15,368 nt of DNA from Eggerthellaceae bacterium. GTDB taxonomy: Bacteria > Actinomycetota > Coriobacteriia > Coriobacteriales > Eggerthellaceae. The stretch lies in the NCBI GenBank assembly GCA_017960005.1, contig JAGCZM010000096.1, positions 1 through 15,368 of the forward strand, read 5' to 3'. The position numbers and the translations under genes were made by a program. This document shows, one piece after another, positions 8,207 to 15,368 of this stretch. Under the pieces are notes generated by a model. That model saw only the letters and a list, made by a program, of their open reading frames with translations, ran no database searches and was not told the DNA's origin. The first letter of the stretch is position 1; the number at the start of each line of letters is the position of its first letter.

Positions 8207-9025
8207 ATGACCGAATCTCCCCGAATCGTACGTCTGCAGAAGTTCCTCGCACGAAGCGGGGTTGCATCCAGGCGTGCCTGCGAGGAATTGATTGTCGCGG
8301 GACGCGTCAGCGTCAACGGGGTCGTTCAAAGCGAGTTGGGGTTTAAGGTCGACGGAGAGCAAGACATCGTTTGTCTGGACGGCAAACGAATAAGTCTTTC
8401 CGATGAAAAGGTTGTGCTGATGCTGCATAAGCCCGCGGGCTGTCTGACGACCATGGACGACCCGCAACATCGACCGACCGTTGCTTCCTTGGTTCCCACG
8501 GACAAATATCCCGGTTTGTATCCCATCGGGCGTCTCGACAAAGACACGACCGGACTTTTGCTGTTTACCAACGACGGGGAATTGGGGGAGATGCTGCTGC
8601 ATCCCCGGCATCATGTAAAAAAACAATATTTCGCATACGTCGACGGAGTGTTCGACAAAGAATGCATCGAGCGCTTCAAGCAGGGCCTTTCGTTAAACGA
8701 CGGCATGACTGCGCCTGCGGATGTGTCGGTTTTAAGGGGCAAGGAGCTTGCCTTTGCGCAAAAAATGCTGGAAGCGGGTGCTCTTCCCAAAGGAAAATCT
8801 CCGAAGAAATCATCTCCCGGCGGACAAAAGACATATTTGAGCATTACCATTCGCGAAGGCCGCAAACGCCAAATACGCCGCATGTGCGAGCATGTCGGAC
8901 ATCCCGTGTTGGCGCTTCATAGGCAAATAATGGGAAATCTCGACCTGGGCGATTTGCCGCGCGGGTCGTATCGATTGTTATCCGATGAGGAAACGGTTGC
9001 GCTGTACAAAAGCGCTGCCGAGTGA
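8207..9025 (+). CDS. rluB: 23S rRNA pseudouridine synthase, RsuA/RluB family
   Basis: Converts a specific uridine of rRNA to pseudouridine, probably in the peptidyl-transferase region of 23S rRNA as RluB does. An N-terminal S4 RNA-binding domain spans about residues 7-55 (QKFLARSGVASRRACEEL). The catalytic motif GRLDKDTTGLLLF places the nucleophile at Asp 111. The family C-terminal signature is REGRKRQIRRM (216-226). Residues about 178-207 form an extra Ala/Lys/Ser/Pro-rich loop not expected in short RluB proteins. It starts 8 bp after scpB, the classic scpA-scpB-rluB order. RsuA, which targets 16S rRNA, cannot be excluded, but the scpB linkage favours RluB. Confidence 0.92.
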   Translation: MTESPRIVRLQKFLARSGVASRRACEELIVAGRVSVNGVVQSELGFKVDGEQDIVCLDGKRISLSDEKVVLMLHKPAGCLTTMDDPQHRPTVASLVPTDKYPGLYPIGRLDKDTTGLLLFTNDGELGEMLLHPRHHVKKQYFAYVDGVFDKECIERFKQGLSLNDGMTAPADVSVLRGKELAFAQKMLEAGALPKGKSPKKSSPGGQKTYLSITIREGRKRQIRRMCEHVGHPVLALHRQIMGNLDLGDLPRGSYRLLSDEETVALYKSAAE

Positions 9026-9044
9026 GAAAGGTACATAAGCCAAA

Positions 9045-9725
9045 ATGATTATCGCCATTGACGGTCCTTCCGGTGCGGGCAAAAGCACCATCGCCAAAGC
9101 CGTTGCTAAAAAGCTCGGTTTTTCTTGTCTGGATACCGGCGCGATGTATCGTGCCGTTGCCTGGCAGGCTCTCCAAAACCATGTCGCTTTGGATGATGCG
9201 GAAGGCCTGGGGAATATCGCGCGTACCTACGAGATCGATTTCGAGGCTGCGCCGGGAGATCCCATTCCCCGAAGGGTCTTTATCGGTGGTGTCGAGGTGA
9301 CCGATGCCATTCGTACACTCGAGATGGATAAGGCCGTATCTCCGGTGTCGGCGACAGTATCGGTGCGAGAGGCTTTGGTCGAGCAGCAGCGCCGCATCGG
9401 CAACGCCGGCAATTATGTCATCGAGGGAAGAGATATCGGCACGGTGGTGTTTCCCGATGCCGAACTGAAGATTTTCATGACGGCATCCGATGAGGAGCGC
9501 GCACATCGTCGTGTGAGACAAAACGTCGACAGAGGTGTCGGCTCCATGGACTACGATGAGGTGTTGGCCGATTTGCAGCGCAGGGATGATTACGACTCCA
9601 ATCGTGCCGCAAGTCCGCTTCGTCCCGCGGAAGACGCCGTGATGTTTGATACGACGGGACTCTACATCGAAGAGGTAATCGTGCGTATCTGCGACATGGC
9701 AAACGAGATTCTCAAACGCCGCTAG
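9045..9725 (+). CDS. cmk: Cytidylate kinase
   Basis: Transfers phosphate from ATP to CMP or dCMP, feeding CTP/dCTP pools. The P-loop DGPSGAGKST is at 6-15, followed by the substrate motif LDTGAMYRAVAW (29-40). The NMP-binding Arg-Asp is in VIEGRDIGTVVFPDA (125-139). The lid and base recognition region RRDDYDSNRAASPLRPA is at 179-195. The 226-residue length is standard for the bacterial type. The ATG at 9045 puts the P-loop where it should be; AGAAAGG lies upstream at a loose distance. It is placed between rluB and plsC, as in many Gram-positive genomes, and is not fused to der as it is in some actinobacteria. Confidence 0.95.
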   Translation: MIIAIDGPSGAGKSTIAKAVAKKLGFSCLDTGAMYRAVAWQALQNHVALDDAEGLGNIARTYEIDFEAAPGDPIPRRVFIGGVEVTDAIRTLEMDKAVSPVSATVSVREALVEQQRRIGNAGNYVIEGRDIGTVVFPDAELKIFMTASDEERAHRRVRQNVDRGVGSMDYDEVLADLQRRDDYDSNRAASPLRPAEDAVMFDTTGLYIEEVIVRICDMANEILKRR

Positions 9726-9745
9726 TTTGGCGGGATCGGGTTTTT

Positions 9746-10582
9746 ATGAAACTTATACTTTCGAACAAAGAAGTCTACGATCGTCCGGTTCATCCCAATC
9801 CGGGAGAAAAGCCCATACCGCGTTGGTTTTGGTGCTTTGCTTTGTTTATCGTCAAGGCCATCCTTGCGGTTTTGTGGCGCTCTTCCACCGTCAACAAGGA
9901 AGCGCTTCGGGCTTTTGAAGGCAAATACGGCGTATTGCTGATAGGCGCCCATACCAGTTATCTCGATCCGGTGTTTTTGGTTGCCAACGCCGGCCCCAAA
10001 CAGTGGCCGCGTGCAATCGGCAGAGACAACATCTTTGCCAAACTCGGCGGATTTACCGGATTTATTCTCGGCAGATGCGGTGCCATGCCCATCAAGCGCG
10101 ACTTCGCGGATACGGTCGCCGTCAAGCGTGCCGTCAATCTGCTCAAGCACAAAGATGCGGTTGCGATATTTCCCGAAGGAACGAGAAGGGGCAAAAGCGA
10201 CCGCGAAGCAACCCTGCACGGCGGATGCATCCTCATTTCCCGTATGGCAAACGTTCCCATCTTGCCTTTTGCGCCCATTGGCGTTGCCGACATCAAACGC
10301 AAAGGCAAGTTTTTGAAATTCAACAAATGCTTCATCGCTTACGGCGATCCGGTGGTGTTGGCGGATTTCGAATTCATAGAAAAAGAGAACCGCATGGAGG
10401 CGGCAGCTTGGTATGTCATGCGCGAATCATATGCGCTTTTGTTCGGATGCCCTGCATCCGAAGTCGACATGAAGCAACTGTTTCCCGCATCAAACGATTA
10501 CCGCGAACTGTTTGCAAACCATCCAATCCCCAAGCACACTCCCGAGGAAGCCATCGCCATTTGCATGGCCAAAAACGCATAA
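9746..10582 (+). CDS. plsC: 1-acyl-sn-glycerol-3-phosphate acyltransferase (PlsC family)
   Basis: Membrane-associated acyltransferase adding the second acyl chain to lysophosphatidic acid to give phosphatidic acid. The catalytic H-x4-D motif is GAHTSYLDP with His 69 and Asp 74. The glycerol-phosphate binding motif is FPEGTRRGKS (142-151), and the final family block is VPILPFAPIGV (170-180). A hydrophobic helix at about 28-44 would anchor it. The length of 278 is somewhat above the usual 240; the extra residues are at the C-terminus (from about 215) and match no domain I know. The ribosome site is weak (GGGATCGGG upstream). It lies 20 bp after cmk. Confidence 0.9.
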   Translation: MKLILSNKEVYDRPVHPNPGEKPIPRWFWCFALFIVKAILAVLWRSSTVNKEALRAFEGKYGVLLIGAHTSYLDPVFLVANAGPKQWPRAIGRDNIFAKLGGFTGFILGRCGAMPIKRDFADTVAVKRAVNLLKHKDAVAIFPEGTRRGKSDREATLHGGCILISRMANVPILPFAPIGVADIKRKGKFLKFNKCFIAYGDPVVLADFEFIEKENRMEAAAWYVMRESYALLFGCPASEVDMKQLFPASNDYRELFANHPIPKHTPEEAIAICMAKNA

Positions 10583-10635
10583 AACAAATCGATGAGGGTT
10601 ATACTTTTCTTCCGATTATAAGAAAGATACGATCC

Positions 10636-12879
10636 ATGAAGGTTTTACGTGCAGAATACGCGGGAGCTTGCTACGGTGTCGAGCGTGCGCTCGATATCGC
10701 CAAAAAGGCCGTATCCAACACCAAAGGCGCGCCCGTATACACCTTGGGGCCATTGATTCATAATCCGGTTGTCGTAAACGAGCTTATCGCCCAGGGCGTA
10801 AAGGTCATCGAAGACCCGAGCGAGGCCGTCGAAGGAAGCATCGTGGTGCTGCGAAGCCACGGCGTATCTCCGAGCGTCAAAGGACAACTCAACAAACTGC
10901 CTATCCATGTGTTCGATGCGACCTGTCCTTTTGTATCCCGTGCCCAAAAAGCCGCATGCAAACTGGCCCAAGACGGCATGCATGTGTTCGTCATCGGAGA
11001 AAAAGGGCATCCCGAAGTAAACGGTTTGTGTGATTGCGTGCGCTCGGTCGGCGGGGAAGTGTCCGTCATCTCCACGAAAGATGATTTACCCGAGGATATT
11101 CCGAGCAATTTGGGCATTGTCGTGCAAACCACCCAAAACCGCTCGGTGCTCGACAGCATCGTGCGGGCGTTGGATGAGCGCGGTATTTCTCCTTGTGTCA
11201 TGGATACGATTTGTCTTGCGACCACGGAGCGTCAAAGCGCGGCTGCCGAGCTGTCCGACAAAGTCGATGCGATGATCGTAATCGGCGGCAAAAACTCATC
11301 CAACACCACCAGACTTTTCGAAATATGCTCGCAGAAATGCCCCAAGACCTTTCATGTGGAATCGGCCGAAGAGATAGATCCCTGCGCGTTTGAAGGATGC
11401 TCGGTCATCGGGGTAACCGCGGGAGCTTCCACGCCTGACAATCAGATAGAAGAAATCATCGATTTGCTCGAATCCATAGATGCCGAGCATCCATGCCCCG
11501 ATTTGACGGGGGCAATCATCAAAAGCGTGGAGGAAGGCAGCCCTTTTGACGATGCGGGCTTTGTGCCCGGCTGCGTCATCACCGCCGTAAACGGACAAAA
11601 ACTGCGCGATCTCATCGATTGGCGATGGATGAGCGGAAGCGAGGATTCCATCGAAGTGTCTTACGTGGATACCGACGGCGATGAGGGTTGTGTGACCATC
11701 GAGCGCGACGAGGGACAAAGCTGGGGCATTGAGTTCGAGCAATTGATATTCGACGGCGTGAAGCTGTGCAAAAACAATTGCTCTTTTTGTTTCATGAAAC
11801 AACTTCCCAAAGGCCTTCGCAGCTCTTTGTCGTTGCGTGACGATGATTATCGTTTGAGTTTTTTAACCGGCACGTATGTGACGCTGACCAATATCGATTC
11901 CCAAGACGAAGAGCGTATAGTTTTGCAGCGCATATCTCCTTTGTATGTGAGTCTTCATGCAGTCAATCACGATGTCAGAAAAGCCCTCATCGGCAAAAAC
12001 GAAGCTCATGGCCTTGAGGTGTTCGAACGCTTGCTGGCCGAAGGCATCATAGCGTATGTGCAAATCGTTTTGCTTCCCGGTCAAAATGACGGCAAGGTTT
12101 TGGAAGAGACGCTTTCTTGGGCATATGAGCGTCCCGGTATCTTGGGTGTCGGCATCGTTCCTTTGGGATATACCAAATACCAAACATCGTTTGAGAAAAG
12201 CTTCAACGACGAGACTGCTTCTTTGGAAGTCATCAAATGTATAGAACCCTTCCAAAAACGTGCTTTATCCGACAAAGGATGTGTGTGGGTGTATGCCGCC
12301 GATGAGTTTTATCGAAACGCCAACGGCAAAGCTAAGCTTCCCGATGCATCCGTATACGGGGATTTCGCGATGTTTGAAGACGGCATCGGCATCGCCCGCA
12401 GCTTTGAGGATGATTGGAAATTCGCTCAAGCGCAAGGCATTCCGTCGATGCTCGATGAGGTTTACGCGCATGCCGGCATGCACGCATACTACCTGGTCGG
12501 GGAGGCCATGGAGCCCATGCTCGGCAATCTGATAAAGGAATCCTCTCTTAAACGTTTCAGCGAAATCGTGGTCAAAAACGAATATTTCGGGGGAAACGTC
12601 GATGTGACGGGATTGCTGACGGCAACCGACATGATTCCGGCCATGAGAAGCGTTTTGTCTTCGTATAAAGGCAGCGACATCATCCCGCAGTTTTATATTC
12701 CCAAAGTGGTGTTCAACGACGAGGGCATCACGCTGGACGATTACGATATTTCCGCTTTGGAAACCGCGGTGTTTGCCGGTGGTTTCGAATCGTTTAAGGA
12801 TAAAGGTTCTCGGGTGCGCATGGTATTATGCAGCGCAACCGAATTCATGCCTCAAATGATTGCGTTTTCAAAACAATGA
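10636..12879 (+). CDS. ispH: Fusion: IspH (HMBPP reductase) plus PDZ/radical-SAM/DUF512 protein
   Basis: One uninterrupted frame of 747 residues. Residues 1-283 are a complete IspH, the iron-sulfur enzyme that reduces HMBPP to isopentenyl and dimethylallyl diphosphate in the MEP pathway. Cluster cysteines are C12, C97 and C193; active-site residues H42, H75, H125 and E127 and the TTQ motif (165-167) are present. From about 292 begins a PDZ-like domain (AIIKSVEEGSPFDDAGFVPG), then a radical-SAM-like CX3CX2C cluster motif (C378, C382, C385), then the DUF512 region to the end. DUF512 proteins normally stand alone and have no firmly known function. No stop or credible ribosome site occurs at the junction, which I read codon by codon. 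The start ATG has only a weak AGAAAG upstream. The reading frame extends back into plsC, but that part is out of phase with plsC and meaningless. Confidence 0.9.
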   Translation: MKVLRAEYAGACYGVERALDIAKKAVSNTKGAPVYTLGPLIHNPVVVNELIAQGVKVIEDPSEAVEGSIVVLRSHGVSPSVKGQLNKLPIHVFDATCPFVSRAQKAACKLAQDGMHVFVIGEKGHPEVNGLCDCVRSVGGEVSVISTKDDLPEDIPSNLGIVVQTTQNRSVLDSIVRALDERGISPCVMDTICLATTERQSAAAELSDKVDAMIVIGGKNSSNTTRLFEICSQKCPKTFHVESAEEIDPCAFEGCSVIGVTAGASTPDNQIEEIIDLLESIDAEHPCPDLTGAIIKSVEEGSPFDDAGFVPGCVITAVNGQKLRDLIDWRWMSGSEDSIEVSYVDTDGDEGCVTIERDEGQSWGIEFEQLIFDGVKLCKNNCSFCFMKQLPKGLRSSLSLRDDDYRLSFLTGTYVTLTNIDSQDEERIVLQRISPLYVSLHAVNHDVRKALIGKNEAHGLEVFERLLAEGIIAYVQIVLLPGQNDGKVLEETLSWAYERPGILGVGIVPLGYTKYQTSFEKSFNDETASLEVIKCIEPFQKRALSDKGCVWVYAADEFYRNANGKAKLPDASVYGDFAMFEDGIGIARSFEDDWKFAQAQGIPSMLDEVYAHAGMHAYYLVGEAMEPMLGNLIKESSLKRFSEIVVKNEYFGGNVDVTGLLTATDMIPAMRSVLSSYKGSDIIPQFYIPKVVFNDEGITLDDYDISALETAVFAGGFESFKDKGSRVRMVLCSATEFMPQMIAFSKQ

Positions 12880-12901
12880 GAAAGCTTGCAAAGGAAGAAA
12901 C

Positions 12902-14218
12902 ATGGCTTTGCCGATAGTTGCCATAATCGGGCGTCCCAATGTGGGTAAATCCACGTTGGTAAACCGTATCATTCAAGACGATGAAGCCATCGTTCATGAG
13001 ATGCGCGGCGTTACCCGTGACAGAAGTTATCACAAAGCAGATTGGAACGGCATCGAGTTTACTTTGGTCGACACCGGCGGTATCGAGATGGGAAACGAAG
13101 ACGCTTTCCAGGGAAGCATCCGCTCTCAGGCATTCGAAGCGGCAAACGAAGCCGATGCCATTTTGTTTTTGGTCGACGGAAAAACCGGCATCAATTCCGA
13201 TGACGAGGAAGTCGCCCGAATTCTGCGCAAGAGCAAAAAACCGACCTTTTTGGCCGTGAACAAGCTCGACACGCCCAACAAGTTCGACGAGATGTACGAG
13301 TTTTATCAACTCGGTTTGGGCGATCCCTATCCGGTCAGCGCATTGCACGGGCACGGGACGGGGGACTTGCTCGACGAGGTCGTCGCATCGCTTAAGCAAC
13401 TGGATTTGTCTTTGTACGCAAAAGACGATCCCAGCATCAACGTTGCCATCATCGGTCGTCCCAATGCCGGCAAAAGCTCGCTTACCAATGCCATGACAAA
13501 CAACAACCGCTCCATCGTCAGCGATGTGGCCGGTACCACCCGCGATGCCATCGATACCGTCATCGAGCATGACGGGGTGGTATATCGCATCGTCGATACC
13601 GCGGGTTTGCGTCGCAAAAGCCAAATAGACCAAGACGTCGAGTATTACGGGTTCGTGCGTGCAATGCGTGCGATAGACAGAGCCGATGTCGCCGTGCTTC
13701 TCATCGATTCGTCCATCGATTTGACCGACCAAGACCAACGCGTTGCCGGCTATGCCGTCGAGCGCGGTTGCGCCATGGTCATCGTGCTCAACAAATGGGA
13801 TTTGATCGAGGGTCCCGATGCCAAAAAGGATATACGCGAGCGCATCGAGGACAGGTTGCAGTTCATCGCTTACGCTCCCGTTGTTGCCACCACCGCATCC
13901 ACCGGCCGCAATGTCGAAAAGCTTTGGGACAACATCAAGCTTGCCTACGACAACTTCACGAGAAGCATTTCCACCTCAAAGCTCAACAACTGGCTTGCCG
14001 ACATCAGAGAAACCGGCCATACCGTATCCAAGGGCAAGGCCATCCTCCGCATGAAATACGTCACGCAAATCGGCATCAAACCGCCGCGTTTTGCGTTCTT
14101 CGTAAACAGACCCGACATCGTTACGGACAATTTCAAACGTTTTTTGGAAAACAAGCTGAGAAGCGATTTCGATATGATGGGAACACCCGTATATCTGAGT
14201 TTCAAGAAAAAGGACTAA
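12902..14218 (+). CDS. der: Ribosome biogenesis GTPase Der (EngA)
   Basis: Tandem-GTPase assembly factor for the 50S subunit. The first G domain has GRPNVGKST (10-18), DTGG (57-60) and NKLD (120-123). The second has GRPNAGKSS (185-193), DTAG (232-235) and NKWD (297-300). The C-terminal KH-like domain covers about 350-438 and includes KPPRFAFFVNRPD. The length of 438 is standard. I chose ATG 12902 because AAGGAAG sits four bases upstream and the protein then starts as in the family. An in-frame ATG at 12860 lies inside ispH without a ribosome site. It follows the fusion gene by 22 bp and its stop overlaps that of the converging gene. Confidence 0.96.
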   Translation: MALPIVAIIGRPNVGKSTLVNRIIQDDEAIVHEMRGVTRDRSYHKADWNGIEFTLVDTGGIEMGNEDAFQGSIRSQAFEAANEADAILFLVDGKTGINSDDEEVARILRKSKKPTFLAVNKLDTPNKFDEMYEFYQLGLGDPYPVSALHGHGTGDLLDEVVASLKQLDLSLYAKDDPSINVAIIGRPNAGKSSLTNAMTNNNRSIVSDVAGTTRDAIDTVIEHDGVVYRIVDTAGLRRKSQIDQDVEYYGFVRAMRAIDRADVAVLLIDSSIDLTDQDQRVAGYAVERGCAMVIVLNKWDLIEGPDAKKDIRERIEDRLQFIAYAPVVATTASTGRNVEKLWDNIKLAYDNFTRSISTSKLNNWLADIRETGHTVSKGKAILRMKYVTQIGIKPPRFAFFVNRPDIVTDNFKRFLENKLRSDFDMMGTPVYLSFKKKD

Positions 14219-14226
14219 GCCTTTTT
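14207..14226. terminator. Possible bidirectional hairpin between der and the alkyltransferase homologue
   Basis: AAAAAGG (14207-14213) pairs with CCTTTTT (14220-14226) around ACTAAG, the loop that holds both stop codons. Read on either strand it ends in five Ts, so it could serve both converging genes. Only two GC pairs make it weak. Confidence 0.3.
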
Positions 14227-14781
14227 GTCGCGGGGAAGACCGTTTAGCTCAAATGCCAAAAGTTTTTCTTTCCGACTGATCGGATGAATCGGCGCATCCG
14301 ATGTCAATTCGTGAGAAAACTTCGCCGAGATGATGCGATGGTCGGGTATAAATATCGCGAGGGTGTTTTTGGCGATGGCTGAGCCGATGATACGTTTGGC
14401 ATCGGGCATGTTCATCTGGGCTGCCAGCTGGGATACGGTGCAATAATTGCCGTAATACAGCCCTTCGAGCTCCTTCCATACCTTAATTTGGAATTCGCTT
14501 CCCTGCATGCAAAGCGGTACCGTGAATATCCTTCTTTTCTTTGCGAAATATTCGAGCAGCTCGTTTGCCGCCTTGTTGGTGAGAGCGGATGCTTTTTTGG
14601 TTGCTCCGAGACTCTCCAGGGTTTTTTCGGCATTGGACAGCGTTTTGTATTTGCCGGTTTTGAGGCGGTTTTTGGCCGCTTCCTCGAAGATGACATGGGT
14701 AATGCCTTCTTTGTTGGCGGCAATGATGACCGCACCTACCGGTGTTTTGTAGGAGAAATATGTGTTCGGATGCTTCTGCAT
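14215..14781 (-). CDS. Alkylguanine-DNA alkyltransferase-like protein with Asp replacing the catalytic Cys
   Basis: Homologue of Ogt/MGMT, which normally removes O6-alkyl groups from guanine by transferring them to a cysteine. Both domains are present: residues about 7-85 (TPVGAVIIAANKEG) and the DNA-binding domain about 93-188 (GSEFQIKVWKELEGLYYG). The active-site PCHRV is here PDHRI with Asp 147 encoded by GAC. The conserved Tyr of the SYxxLA segment is Val 116, and the Gly-rich loop after the active site is replaced by HELTSDAPIHP. The arginine finger (R130), N139, H148 and E178 remain. It therefore cannot act by the standard mechanism. It may bind damage like alkyltransferase-like proteins, which use Trp or Ala here and usually lack the N-terminal domain. 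The frame is intact, so it is unlikely to be a plain pseudogene. ATG 14781 is the only sensible start. Confidence 0.82.
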   Translation of the reverse strand: MQKHPNTYFSYKTPVGAVIIAANKEGITHVIFEEAAKNRLKTGKYKTLSNAEKTLESLGATKKASALTNKAANELLEYFAKKRRIFTVPLCMQGSEFQIKVWKELEGLYYGNYCTVSQLAAQMNMPDAKRIIGSAIAKNTLAIFIPDHRIISAKFSHELTSDAPIHPISRKEKLLAFELNGLPRDKKA

Positions 14782-14932
14782 TGCGTATGCCGGCTTATCG
14801 TATTTGCTTAAACGTCCTGTGGAAATACTCCGCTTGGGTTTTTATCGGCATTATAGGTTTTGAGTTGTGCGTTAATATGATTCTCGACAAAAACAACGCG
14901 ACGCGGCATGGCAATGCACATTGGAGGATTTG
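14782..14932. other. Divergent intergenic region, no clear element
   Basis: These 151 bp separate two divergent genes and should hold both promoters. AT-rich patches such as TAATAT (14873-14878) could be a -10 for rpe, but no -35 at normal spacing is recognisable. I see no terminator, riboswitch or small gene. Confidence 0.4.
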
Positions 14933-15368
14933 ATGTTTGATACCGTCGAGATTGCCCCTTCCGTTTTATCCGCAAACCTCATCGATCTCGGCTCCGATCT
15001 CAAAGCCATCGAAGAGGGGAAAGCGGCATACGTGCATGTCGATGTCATGGACGGACATTTTGTTCCGAACCTGAGCATGGGAGTTCCGCTTATCAAACAA
15101 CTCAGGAAAGCCACCGATCTTTTGCTTGACGTGCATCTGATGATAGACAATCCGCTCGTTCAAATCCCGTGGTATATAAGTGCCGGTGCCGACATCATTA
15201 CCGTTCACCTCGAGGCTTTCGAGAACGCTTCTCAGGTAAACCGGGCTCTAAAGATGATAAACGACGCGGGTCTCAAAGCCGGGTTGGCCATAAAGCCCAA
15301 GACGGAATATTCCGATGTGCTCGAATATCTGGATGATTTGTATATGGTTTTGGTCATGAGCGTGGAGC
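14933..15368 (+). CDS. rpe: Ribulose-phosphate 3-epimerase (partial, 3' end missing)
   Basis: Interconverts ribulose 5-phosphate and xylulose 5-phosphate in the pentose phosphate pathway. The first 145 residues of a TIM barrel of about 220 are visible. APSVLSANL (8-16) is the first strand. HVDVMDGHFVPNLSMG (35-50) carries metal ligands His 35 and Asp 37 and the catalytic loop, and DVHLMIDNP (66-74) carries His 68. A strong ribosome site GGAGGA lies four bases before the ATG. The gene continues past the right edge. It is divergent from the alkyltransferase homologue. Confidence 0.95.
   Translation, partial: MFDTVEIAPSVLSANLIDLGSDLKAIEEGKAAYVHVDVMDGHFVPNLSMGVPLIKQLRKATDLLLDVHLMIDNPLVQIPWYISAGADIITVHLEAFENASQVNRALKMINDAGLKAGLAIKPKTEYSDVLEYLDDLYMVLVMSVE

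Noticed and set aside
10600..10625. Possible promoter (TATACT, TTATAA) and AT-rich hairpin before ispH
   Set aside because: No -35 lies at normal spacing, the TTTCTT/AAGAAA stem has only one GC pair, and the gene sits 53 bp after plsC in a co-directional run. The evidence is too weak to list.
10003..10635. Longer N-terminus for the IspH fusion, reaching back into plsC
   Set aside because: That stretch is a different frame over conserved plsC codons and reads as Arg/His/Gln-rich nonsense. The ATG at 10636 gives the standard IspH N-terminus with Cys 12.
12845..13738. 297-codon minus-strand frame opposite der
   Set aside because: It is antisense to the two highly conserved G domains of Der and has no ribosome site or recognisable domain.
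1..15368. Search by eye for CRISPR arrays, insertion sequences, tRNA, rRNA and defence genes
   Set aside because: No regularly spaced direct repeats, terminal inverted repeats, transposase motifs or cloverleaf candidates were seen. The only tandem repeats are protein-level units in the surface gene.

Overview
The window looks like a housekeeping stretch of a bacterial chromosome with roughly balanced base composition. It probably comes from the Coriobacteriia or a related Gram-positive lineage. The gene order site-2 protease - scpA - scpB - rluB - cmk - plsC - ispH - DUF512 - der is, from what I know, typical of Coriobacteriia and resembles the cmk/plsC/ispH/DUF512/der neighbourhood of Clostridia. 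The taxonomic call is an inference. Nothing here is a mobile element, phage, CRISPR array, tRNA or rRNA.

Layout. (1) 1-1513, minus strand: the N-terminal 504 residues of a membrane-anchored extracellular protein, with a fibronectin-III-like domain and then at least three tandem beta-rich repeats of about 81-84 residues. The gene runs off the left edge. (2) 1514-1799: a divergent intergenic region rich in short dyads. (3) 1800-3194: uracil/xanthine permease of the UraA type, closed by a strong intrinsic terminator. (4) 3278-5821: an ABC-F ATPase, apparently leaderless, abutting trmL. (5) 5917-14218: a long co-directional run of M50 protease, scpA, scpB, rluB, cmk, plsC, an ispH-DUF512 fusion and der. 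(6) 14215-14781, minus strand: an alkylguanine-DNA-alkyltransferase homologue whose catalytic cysteine is aspartate; its stop codon overlaps that of der. (7) 14933 to the right edge: rpe, truncated.

The central run combines chromosome segregation (ScpAB), rRNA modification and ribosome assembly (RluB, Der), nucleotide supply (Cmk), phospholipid synthesis (PlsC) and isoprenoid synthesis (IspH), consistent with a growth-linked cluster. ABC-F and TrmL add two further translation-related functions.

The two observations most worth following are the single 747-residue reading frame joining a complete IspH to a complete PDZ/radical-SAM/DUF512 protein with almost no linker, and the full-length alkyltransferase homologue with Asp at the catalytic Cys and other changes in the base-binding pocket. 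Next come the leaderless ABC-F gene and the tandem-repeat surface protein.
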